Positions 36,301 through 48,300 of a DNA stretch of 64,000 bases are shown piece after piece. Position numbers and translations under genes: made by a program. Positions within the stretch are counted from its first letter, which is position 1. Each line of letters starts with the position of its first letter. The notes below the pieces were generated by a model. The model ran no database searches. It was not told the origin of the DNA and worked only from the letters and a program-made list of their open reading frames with translations. The stretch comes from Serinus canaria (lineage: Eukaryota; Chordata; Aves; Passeriformes; Fringillidae), in assembly GCF_022539315.1 (NCBI RefSeq), contig NC_066315.1, positions 122,415,874-122,479,873 on the forward strand. The letters are read 5' to 3'.

Positions 36301-39300
36301 TAGCTGTACTGTCAGACTTAGTGGTCCACCCAGACTTTACAGCTAAACTCTTAACTTCAGGATCAGAAAGTAAAGGGAACTAGACTGTAACCATACTCAG
36401 AAGGGATGTGTGCAGTAACTTGTGTAGGTACGAACCCAGTGATATGGAAGTAGAGCTGGAGGAGGAGGAGCCCTGACAGGGACAGTTTACAAACAGGATA
36501 AGATTATTGTAGTCCTGCTAATAAGCTTCCAGTCTGGTTAAGTCAGATACCCAGCATCATAGTAGGTTGTACACTGTGTTTTTGTCTGAGACCTGATCTC
36601 AGGAAGGCAGTAGAATAGGATGTAAAGCTCAGCATCTGAGCTTATCGCAGTATTCTGTGGTATTCACATAGCAATTTTGATCATATTTATCTTTTCTCTA
36701 GATGTGTTTTGATTTGACAAACATTAATAATTATTTCAGTCCTTCTCCAAGTTAACTATATTCATTCATGTTTTATACAATCATCTAAACTGCTGGTGAT
36801 TAGCGGTATTAAAGTTGGTAAAAAGGAAAATAAGTGTAGCTGCTGTACAACCAAAATAATTTTAAAAAGTCCTGCACTGTTGCTAAACTTACTGACTGAA
36901 GAAAATTGACATGACACTATCTCACTACCAATTTCTATTCTCAGACCAATTTCTCAAGCATATCCTCCTTCTGTTTCCTGATTTGAGTGTTCCTTTTTTT
37001 TTTCCCTTGACCTACTCCCTGCAGTGCATCCCAGATTAAAAACCATTTCAGTTAACTTTTTTTCAGTAAAAAAATTGCAGTAGATATCACACATTAATAT
37101 CTTAAAAAAAAATAAACCAAACAAAGCCAAAATTAACTCAATTGCAACTTTCACAATTTTATTCCCTTGCCTTTCTTTTAAGTTATCAGATTTCATGTGG
37201 ATAGCATTGCTAACCCTTCTGTAAAGGAAGATTCATGGACTCCTAGAAAGAAATGTTAAGGTTTTGTGGTTTTGGTTTGTTTGGTTTTGGGTTTTTTTTT
37301 AATTTAAAAGTGAGGAAAATCACAGAGGAATTAAGAAGCTAAAGGGGTGAGTGTGCCCCTTCATAAAGGACACTTGGCTTCCCATTTTCAACAAAACTTC
37401 AGGAACTTTCATTTTTAAAAGATAACTTCCTTATGTGCTTTGGGTCAGTGATTTGTGTTACACAGGAAATGTTGGCAGTAGGACTAGCTCTAGGCAGATG
37501 TGGTTACCTGCCAGCACCAGGGGAGGGTGGGAATGCTGTAAGGAAATCCAGGTCTGTAGCTGCAGCTGCACTAAGTGGTAATTGGCATTCCTTGTGCTTT
37601 GGTATGTCGTATGTAAATACTGCTCATTCAGGTCAGCAGCTCTCAAGTCTGCCTCTTTCCATGGGGAATTTAAACACCAGCTCAAATTCTAGAACATAGA
37701 AGAAAACTGTGGAACATGTAGTTTCTTTTACTACGGCAGATATTTGAAAGAATTCTGAAAGAATTCTCAGCCAAAGTCTTAATCACATACTGTATACCTC
37801 GTCAAGACCACTAATTCTGATATATTTCAGCTAATTTATTGAAGACACAAGCAGTGTCACTTCATATTTTTGGGAAATGGCTCTCTCACTTGTTTCTGCA
37901 AAGCTGAGGGTTGTATCAGAATGATGTCATAAAAAGAAGTGGAACTCTTTAAGCAAAAGTGAGTTTGCAGCGACATAAGTTATCATTATCAAGAGTGCTG
38001 GGGACTCTGAAGAATGAAGTAATGAAATAAACAAACAAATCTGTGCATATTTTGTATTTTTGAGTGGACTAATTGAGGAAAGGTTAAAATCATTGCTGCT
38101 TACCCTTCAGATCAGTGGTGAGGGCAGGTTCCCAGCCATCTAAGCCTTGTACCAGTGTTCATGAGCTCAGGGTTGTGGATTTAAGAAAACAGACCTATGG
38201 AAAAAATTTCAGATGTGATTTTTTAAAAAAGAGTTTGAAAAAATACAGTTAAAAACCAAGTTCCTAGTAAATCTTTATCACATTCAAGTACAATTCAAAT
38301 GCAAGAATAGGAAAAAAAAAGATTCATCTGCATGTTTTGAATTTTTCCTACTTCTTGTACTTGTGTTCATCTAAATGCACAGATATTTAGATGGCACAAA
38401 AGGAAACTTGATTATAGCTTCCATTTGTAAAACTTGGTTACTGTCAGTGCAGTCCTGCTGTGCTGTGGTAAGGAAAGGTGTATTTATATCTACATGGAAA
38501 AGGTAAATAAATTAATTAAAGGTATGAACTAAATGTTTTAAACTGCACTTTTCATGTGATTTATGATTCTTAAAATGCATTATGCTCTGTAGTATGTTCA
38601 TACAACTTTTACATTGCATACAGATAGTTACTGGGGGTGAATTTGCTTTAAGTAATTGAAAAAATCAGAAATAGACAATAATTGCTGATGGTAATACAGA
38701 TTTCACTCAGTTTTAATCTTTGCATTTGGGCAAAAAAGGTTTTCAGTGGGAACCATGGCTGCCTGAATCTATGTTTGTTTACCGTGAAGTATTTAATTAA
38801 ATGATTCATCTTTTAGGACTGGTCATACACTTAGTTAGCAAGTGTGTATTTTTAGGTGGAAAACAGTTTTCCACTGGGAAGCTGGGAACAAAAGCTGAGC
38901 AAATCACTGGACATTGCTATATTGATAACTTTGTTAGTTTAAGATGCTGCTTCACCTAAAATACAAGTCAATTTGAAGTGGTTTTATTTTAATGCAGTGT
39001 AAATAGAGGCAATTGTATTGTCTGCAATAGTCAGATTGAGTGCAGAGAAAGTTACTAGTATGTCTCAAACATAATCCAAATTTACTGCTTCTTTCTTGAT
39101 GTATATGTGATATAAAAATATCCCTATAGTCCTCTGGTAGATATAATAGATGCCTTTTATTGGGAAACCCTGCAGTTTTTCATCTCTGCCATGACTGTTG
39201 CTTAATGCATACTATATAAATATATTTGCTTGCATTGGCCTTGATACTTTGACTTGTTGGTCTTTTGTCTGGTTCTGTGGAACTGCTGTATGTCAAATAT

Positions 39301-42300
39301 GCTATTTACGTTTTTGTTACCAATGCTTGAATAGCAACATCAGAAATACTTCTGTAAACCATCAGTAATAATCTGAGTAAAATATATGGTAAAAATAGCA
39401 TCAAGACTGTTTTCTTTACAAGAGAAAGTGGAATAGTTTATCTTAGTAGAGCAAAGTAAATAATGGAATATGTCCTTTCTATATTTGACACTAAATTTGA
39501 TCTTTTCCAAAGACACAGAAATACCCACTAAACAGCTTTATTCTTGGTATGTATTTGAGCTGTCATTGGGACTCACAAGGGATTTTTTATTTCCATATTG
39601 ATATGCATCCTTTTAAGGGAGTGGAGTTATGTATTATAAATAATCAGAATTGCTGGTGACGTGTTGCTGGGCCTGAGAGCTTCCAAAAGTACCTAAGGAC
39701 TTTGGTATTTTTTTTGCCTTTCTCGTCTGCATAGCCTCTGCACAAGTCAAAGGATGTATACTTTTACAATAACAAATGTTATTATGGCTAAGTGTATATG
39801 AAGTTAGCATTTTTTTAAATAATGTTTTGTCATTAATCAAATTTTCTTAAAGAAGTATGTTGTTTTTTTTAAGGTGAGGTTGCAGTGCAAACTGGAGATC
39901 TGTTGCCATGTAAGATTTGTGGAAGAACTTTCTTTCCAGCAGCGCTGGTAAGTGGTGTGAGCCCTCTTGGCTTTTAGATTTGATAAGTTGATATGAAAGT
40001 TAGCAGGGCTTACTATAGCTAAATAAAATAGATCTAGGTGCTTTGTTTTGGTAGGGGTTTTGTGTGTTTTCCCCTCCCAAGTAATTACTGATTCCAGTTG
40101 TCTCAGGTTTGAAGCTCCTTAGAAGGAGTTTAATTTTATTTTAAGATCCCATCATTTCCTGAAATACATGCCTCTAAAAATGTCTTTTCTAGTGTTACAG
40201 AATCAATCCTTGTATTTTGCAGTTTTAAGTCTCAGCTTGTAAATGAAGTGTTTTGTTTGCAGTTTCCAAAACTCTCTTCTCCATTGTTAATAGAAATCGG
40301 TCAGTCCTTAAATGTGAATATGAATTTCAGACACCTGTGATTTGCTTTGCCACTCAAATGGCCAGAAAAAGCTGCCTACCTATCATCAGATTTTTTGCAT
40401 GCATGGTGCAAATATAGTTGCTTTCAACTTTTCTTCATTATCACGCATGGTTTTGTGACTCTATATATATCCATGAATTCCTGTGGTTCTATTTCAAAGG
40501 TAGTAGCTGGCATAAATGTTTGAGTGAAAAAATCTGAGCTTATTCATCAAGAGTTGAGGTTTTTTTGCTATCTTTTTTATCAAGAAAGAGGGAAATAATG
40601 TGTTAATAAGTTCTGTTTTTAAAACTAAGTTCTGTATTCTCCTTTTATTTTGCTTCTTACAGAAAAAGCATGGACCCATTTGCCAAAAAACTTCTGCCAA
40701 GAAGAGGAAGACATTCGATTCCAGCCGACAGAGAGCAGAAGGAACTGACATTCCCACAGTAAAACCTCTTAAGCCTCGGGTATGTTGTAATTTACTCTGA
40801 ATATGTGCATTTTATCATACTATATATACATTTTAATAAGACTTATTTCTGCTGGAAGTCCATGTTAATTAGATAACTAAGATTTAGAAGAAATCTTAAC
40901 TATGATGTTATGTACTAAAATAAGGCACATGCTTAGCTTCAAGTAAAAACTTCACAAAGCTTTCTTTTTTTGCCTCTTAGCCAGAACCACCCAAAAAACC
41001 TTCCAACTGGAGACGAAAGCATGAGGAATTTATAGCAACTATACGAGCAGCCAAAGGACTTAATCTTAAAGATGGTGGAAAACTCCCTCCACCACCTCCA
41101 CCATCATATGACCCTGGTATGTAAAACAGTCAAGTTCCTTAGAGATTTTTCTTTAAGTTAATGTGAAGAAGCTTGAATTGAAAAGAAATTTGTTGGAATG
41201 AAACATTCACAAGTTCTTGAAGATGACTTACTGTGCAATCCCTATGCAGATGCTGGATTGCGATTTAGGGTCTGACTGGCTCACATCCTGTGTAGATTTC
41301 AAAGCCCATGACTTGTTTTTAATGTGTGAAAAGATAACTGGGGCCAATTTGCAGCCTGCTACTGTTTTGTAAATCATAGGCTGGACAAATTGTTTAATAC
41401 CTTGTTTGTGCTCACAACAATAGCAGATTGCCTTTTTGATTAGCTGACACCCACAACATATTTACATTGTGGGGATGCACTTTTGTGTTCTTCAAATGTA
41501 ATCTCTCCCATTTCTTGCTGAATTCACGTGTGGTTTAATGTATGCAGTGTATGCCTTAATGCCTCCTGTGTTTTTGGAATGTGAGATATGTGAAGTTTGT
41601 ATTAGCAAGGGCAGGACACTCTTTGGTTGTCTTTGAACTGAGACTGGGTAAAGTGTCCAAGCAGTTTGATGTGAATGAGAAGGAAATACACTTTTCATTT
41701 AACTTCTGGGTTATGATAATAGACTGAAGAATATATTTCTTCCTCTTGTCCTAAGAGCTAAACCATTTGATTAGCTGAATAGCTATCTTCAGAAGGATTG
41801 GGAAAAAAACATGTGTTTGCTTCTGCATGTCTCTGTGGTCAGCTGAGAATGTGAAGTGTTCCCTACCCTGTTTCTTTGCAGAAGATGTGTTAGTCCAGCA
41901 TGAGGATTGTAGTGATGCATTCATTCTAAGAAGTAGTAATGATGCATTCATTCTATTATTCAGCATTCTGTTTTTACAATCCTGAAAAGCCATATAGCTG
42001 ATTTTAAAAACTAAAGCCATCTTAAAGCCAATAGCAAATGCTGTGGATAAGAATCACAAGGCTTGATCATGGAAAGAATCATTAATAATCTGTATAGCAT
42101 ATCAATGTTCTACCCAGTTGAAGTTGGTTTTAGTCTCCTTGCTTCAGTCCTACTGCAGTGGGTTAGACTTAGGAAGAGGAAGCCAGGAATGAAGAGACCT
42201 GCACAAAATGATCGGTGCATATTCTTCTCCCAAATAGAGCAGGAGCAGCTACTGATGCTCCTTTTCTACTTGTCATGTAGGAGAGTGGGAAGATTGTGAA

Positions 42301-45300
42301 TGTACTATGAGTGTATCCCTCCTCTCCGACTCAGCTCTGTCTTGGGCATGCTTGTTTCTAGCAAGCTGCAAGTTTTTTTCATTTGGAAAGAGTCTCATAT
42401 TCCTACTTTCTACTTAACTGCTCTGAGCTGGCACATATTGCTGCTTCTTTCATCTCCTCTTTTCTGAGGAAGTGCAGAATGGCCTCAGATTAAGAAGGAC
42501 CTTAAGTCACCCTGAGCTTGACTGTGTATGTGTACTGCTCTCTTATTTTCATCAATTTTTGTTTTATAAAGCTTACATTGACTCCTAGGGGTTCTTCGGG
42601 ACAGTGTGAGCAGTACTTTCAGAGAACCAAATGTCTGACTGGCACTATGTGTTTTACAAAATGATGAAGATAAAATTCCTGATTCCTAAAAGTATACATT
42701 CATCCTCTCTAGTCTGATACATTTGTGGGCTTTGAAAGTTTTCTGTGGAAATTGAGCTCTGCACTAGACAGAAATGGCATATTATCTAGGGGTTTTCACA
42801 GCTGGTTTTTTTTCTTTCTTTTGTTTTAGTTTCTTTCGAATCATTTTGGTTTGACTACATAGCTGTTACAATTCTGTTTCTGATTTTTTGTCCCTTAAGG
42901 TGTAGTTGATGTTCAAGTGTTCTGACAGTAGCAGAGCATATGTAAAATAAATAAATAAATATTTGTTGTTTTTACTCCGTGAGATTCCCATGCTGTCACT
43001 TCTCTGTGTTCTTCCTTTGTCCTTAACTCACACTTCATGGTTTGGTGGCCATTACATCATTTAACTTATGCAAAACTGTTTATAAATATTTAAAGGGACA
43101 AGTATTTAAGCTTGATCTACTGAATTTGGACTAGTAACATGTAATCCAAAACTTATTTTAGATTTTATTATATCTAATTGTAATTTTGGAGGCAGTGACT
43201 GTTGAATTTAATCTCATTTTCTTCAATACATTTCTAAAATTACCTAGAAACACGCTAATTTAACCTGCTTTGACAGTGTCAAGCTTTTTTAATGCTTGCA
43301 TGGTTTTGAATACTCTAATCTGGGGCATACAGCATTAATATATCTGAGCACTAAAATACACAGTTGTCTGAAACTGTAGTCCAAACAAAGCATTTTCCAA
43401 GGGCACTGTATTTTAAAGTGTGTATTTCCAGCATACAGATGATGTATCTTTTAATATTTTAAGCATTTCTGTAGTCCTTTTTGTTTTTTCCCAATGAGAG
43501 TAATATTTCCAGTATGTAATAGTGTTTGCAATGTGACTAAATTAATCTTGCAGAAGTAACATGGCCACCAGTTACTTTCTTTTGCATCTCTCTAGAGGCA
43601 GCTCCTTATTTTGGCTGATTTTCTTCTGATTCTTTTTACTTTTTAAATTTCTGATTTGTTTTATAATAATCACTTCCAGTATTACAGATAGTATTTTTCA
43701 GTTCTTTCAAATTTGTCAGAGGAAACAGATTTGTTGTCTTTTGCTGATTGTGTGGGAAAAGTTTTAATGTATTCCCATATCTTGAACAAACTGAACTGTT
43801 AATGATTTCTTTAAATTTTTGATTGTTGTTTAGCTTCTTCTCTGCTTCCTTCCAGCTGATCTCTGTGACATGTCCTGTTACCTCTTTGGCTACCTTCTCT
43901 GCAGAATAGCATCACAAAGTGTTTCTGATTTTGCTTAGGTTATTTCTAATCTTCAACTATTCTTATCCATCAAATAAGAATATGCTTTTACCTAGCAATC
44001 TGTGTTTCATTTTCAGATTCAAAAAGCCATCATTTCCCCTGGAGGGAAGGCTGGTCTTTAAAAGACTTTAAAACACTGTCATTTTTAAAACAGATTATTA
44101 ATGTTATATTTCTATGTTTTTAAGACTACATTCAGTGTCCATACTGTCAGAGGAGATTTAATGAAAATGCAGCTGACAGGCACATCAATTTCTGTAAGGA
44201 GCAAGCTGCACGTATTACTAATAAGGGGAAATTGGCAGCTGATACCAAAGGGAAGCTTCCTACTCGCACTCAGGTGAGCTATAACACTTTTCTTAACTTG
44301 TAACTTGCATTCAATGTGAAATCAAGCTGGTTAAATAGGGTGTTACTTTTAAAAAGAATGAACTATTTAATTCTATAATTTTATTATTTGCCCTCACTGA
44401 AATTAGACACTAAGCATGGATGAGGTTTTTGCTTTCTTAAACTGCAGAGATCCATAAGTCAGATGGCAGCAGTTGCAAAATGAAAACCAGTCATAAATGT
44501 AATTGAGAAATGTGCAAATGCCAAGTAAAGATAGCAGGAGGAAATAGAGATGCAGTTTTTGTAAAGGAAGTTGTGCTAGTTCTGTTGTGCTAGTTTCTAA
44601 ATTCAGTTGAAGACTTGCTTAAGGGGCAAAGGTACCTGACTACAGGACAACTGACAGCAGTATTGTAGCTACTTAGAGGCTTTAGAAGGATTCAGGTGTA
44701 TTACAGAGTATTTTGAATTAGGGCAGGGATTAGTCCAGACCACACAGGTGAAAGTAAGATTTGGATTTGAAAGATAAAAATAATTCTACCTTTGAGTATT
44801 TGCTTTTAAATTAATTGGTAATGAGATTATGCTTTTAATCTAAACAAAGCCACTAAGTTAGGGAATGTTTGCTGCTAGTATAATCTGTAAGTATTAATAG
44901 AAGGTTAATAGCAGAAAACAGACTATCAGAAACCATTTGCATGTTCCCGTACCAGAAACAGGTTACCTAGTAGGAAATCATCCTCGGTTCTCCCACAGTA
45001 CCTGAAAGAACTACCTGTTGTGTTATATAGATGGCTTGATTTAATTGCTTAAATTTCTAGGTTGTATTTTGTTACAGTACAAACCTGCTCCAGTTAAGAA
45101 GATGCCTTCTGTAGGATCAACACCATCACCATCATCCCGCTTACCACAGCCAAGTGGTGTTAGCAAAACTGTTGTAGGTATGAAATGGATGTTATGAATT
45201 GTTCCATGTCTTTTCTAAATAATAATTCTCAAACTATGCAGTAAAAATTGCTTGTTTATTTGCTATAGTGGTTCGTAAAACCTCATTTGAAATAAATTTA

Positions 45301-48300
45301 GAAGGGGCATTGATTGCCATCTATCTAAAAAAACTCTTGAGCACTTAAGATTCTGGTTTATATACCAGGTCTTTTTTTTTCTAAATTGAATATGGAAAAT
45401 CACTTGGGGTAGTAATGCATGATTGTATCGAAAACTTATCTCTGTCATGCTTAATTCTGTAACTAATTTGTCTGCTGAATATGATCATAAATTGGTGAAA
45501 ATACATAGTCAAGGCATGTATATTAGAATTATGCAAACATCAGTCTAATTTGGGTTTCAGATATCATCAGATATCAAACATCTTCTGTTCATACATACTT
45601 TGACTTTTCTTCCCCCTTTTTTCCTGAGCAAAGTAATTGAGATACAGTATGTTTTCTTAGAATAAATTACTGTATCTCGATTACATATTTTCTATGCATT
45701 TCTTGAAACATTTTCTTTTTGTATTATCTTGATACTGATTCAGGTCTCTGTATTTCTAAAACTCTTGTTCTGAATTTTGCCATTAAAATGTTTTTTTAAT
45801 AAATTGTATCATTTCAGCAGCAAAATCTTACGTTTTCTTATATTTTTATGCTTGCTTTTCAACTGCAAGGTGTCTCTTCAAGTAAAGCACTGTCTTCGTC
45901 TGGATCCAGTGGGAGCAAAATTCAGACATTATCACCAGCTCATAAAAACTCGCCGGGAATGGTGAACCCACAGGCAGGGTGAGTTTCATCTAATGTTGTC
46001 ATTTATTTCATATTTATGTTGTTCTAGTTCTAGAAGTCTCTGTGGTTTGTTTCACTTACTTTTATTTATTTCCCCTGTGAGCTTTGGAAGTACAGTGTAT
46101 TGCATTTATCCTTTATCTGTAAATATAGCTAATATTGAAGGAACGTTAAAGAAGGCAAAGGTTTTATCAAGTTGATTTAACAACAAAGGAGATCAAGAGA
46201 TAAAAATAAAATATATTAAAAATTATAGAATAGGCAGAAGTGGTTGGAGTAATGAATTTTTTCTTGGTAAAAGTGAAGGGTCTTAAAAAAGCAGAAAACA
46301 TTAGGCATAATTTTCTACACTGTGTGGAAATTGAAGAAAGGGGCTTCTGCCATAGACTACAAGGCAATTGTGACAGGATCTTCTCTATTAGCACAAAAGG
46401 ATGGAGGCTTTCTCTTTTCCCTTTCCTAAGAGGCAACAAATGAATAAGCACAAATAAGACAAAACCAGTGCACTTACAACAGCAAGGAGTGCTACATGAA
46501 GATTATTAGTGTTCAGTGTAAGTGCTGGTGTCATCAAGGCTGTGACTCATGCTTTACTGGAGGGGTAGACATTTCACAGGATCTCATAGAGAAATGAAGG
46601 AAGGGATTGAAGAAAAGTGGTGCAATTCTGCAGAAGTTTGAGTAGCACCAAGGAGCACTGAGAACACAAAACATAAAAGGAAATTATTGCAAGTATAACA
46701 TTGGTGATTGAAAAAGATATATTCCTATAAGAATGCATATCCAATTGGTAAAGACTGTGTAATTTGAAAAAAAGTCAATGTCTTAAGTTCATGAGGAAGA
46801 AAAGGATATTCTGAAAACTCATGGGGTTGGAGACCAATTACACAAAACTAAGAGATTTTTAGTTTATCACTCTTAAATTTTACAGGTTATGCATGAGTAT
46901 GAATTACAGCTCTGTCATGTTTCCCTCCTAATGTCCTGTAGCATCAGGATTCAATTCTGTCCCTTCCTTCTCTGTCTACTCATGATAACTCTATCAGACA
47001 CAGGTCACATGCAGAGTCCATGAAGTTGACAGATGTCTTTCTTTTTTTATTTCCCCCCTCTCCCAGTCTTTGGTAAGCTTCACTACCATTTGTAGGCATT
47101 TATGCTGTGACTGTCAGAAAATCCCAGCCCCTTATTCACTGACTTCCTTTATTTCTCCATTTTTAGAAGTTGAATTAACACCTACCGATGAGTGGCAAAA
47201 AAGCAGGTCTGCAAACCACAGTAAAAAAGTCAGCTGAGATGATTTGAAGGCATGCTTCTGAGTCCAGTAGTGTAACCCAGCTGTCTGGGAAAGGTTTTTT
47301 TCCTGTTGAAAGTTCCTAACTGAAGTCTCTATTTGTCAGGGAGGATGCAGCAATTTTGGTCTTCACTTGTTAACAAGGAAGTTCTATGTAATTTTACCAG
47401 TCAGTTGCTGTTGCAATAAACATATGAAATTTGGTATGAACCCCCTTGTGTTCCAGCTGTTCCTCAGAGATCAGATGGGCTGAGTGCAGCTTGGCTTAAT
47501 TCCTGATTATAACCATAGTTAGTCACTATGGCTGGTTTTGTTCAATAAGAACTTTTACAATTCCAGATTCACAAATAATGTAGTTTATTAAAGCAGCAGA
47601 TCACTGACTCTTGTTAGATTGCTGGTGATAAAAGCAGTAGATTTCCAAAATGTTGTATAACTGTTCCCAGCTATACTCTTGATGCAGCCAGAGGCACAAA
47701 TCTTACCAAAGAGTCATCCCTGCTTTGGGGAGGGGAGAGAGAAGCAAGGTCATGTCCTCATACTCTGGAGGAGAGTATGAGATCCTCACAAATGGAGGAT
47801 TTCAATTATCAATTTTAGACTTTCTGGAAAAGTGGCGGTATGACTACAGTCAAATATAATTGCTTACCACTTACGGTGGTCCTAAGTGGAGAAGCAGCTT
47901 TTTCTCATTTTCATATTGCTGGGTACATTTTTCAATATATTAATTATCTTTGGATACCTTTGGCTGAATTGGTTGTAACAAAGGCAGCAGAGATCCCTAA
48001 TTATTCATCATCATCCTCCACCCAGGTGAGGGAGCAGTGAAGGCCACCTGACATTACTCCTGTCAGCATGTTACCACCTCACATCATCTTCCCAAAGGAG
48101 CGGATTTGTAGCAGAGGCTGGATGTGCATGGATAAGGTGGAGGGAGGCTGATACTGAGGTCTGGATGCACTCCTGTGTTTCACTGAGACACCATTGGGCT
48201 GTGAGACCTCTGCCTCACCCCAGGCATCATTCAGTTGTTAAGCTTTGTTCCAGCCTAGTGCAAGATAAACAAGTGGCTTATCTCACATTTTTGCTCAAAC

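Larger units (their letters stand above)
28392..39873 (+). other. ZC2HC1A: ZC2HC1A intron 1
   Basis: An 11.5 kb intron with donor GTGAGC and acceptor TTTTTTTTAAG. The first ~400 bases belong to the CpG island. It contains a (AAT)n microsatellite (30,291), a CR1 endonuclease-region fragment (33,545), a 22-bp tandem duplication (35,128) and a CR1 3' end (35,180). The less AT-rich stretch at about 31,300-31,950 has no recognisable coding frame. No nested gene was seen. Confidence 0.85.
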
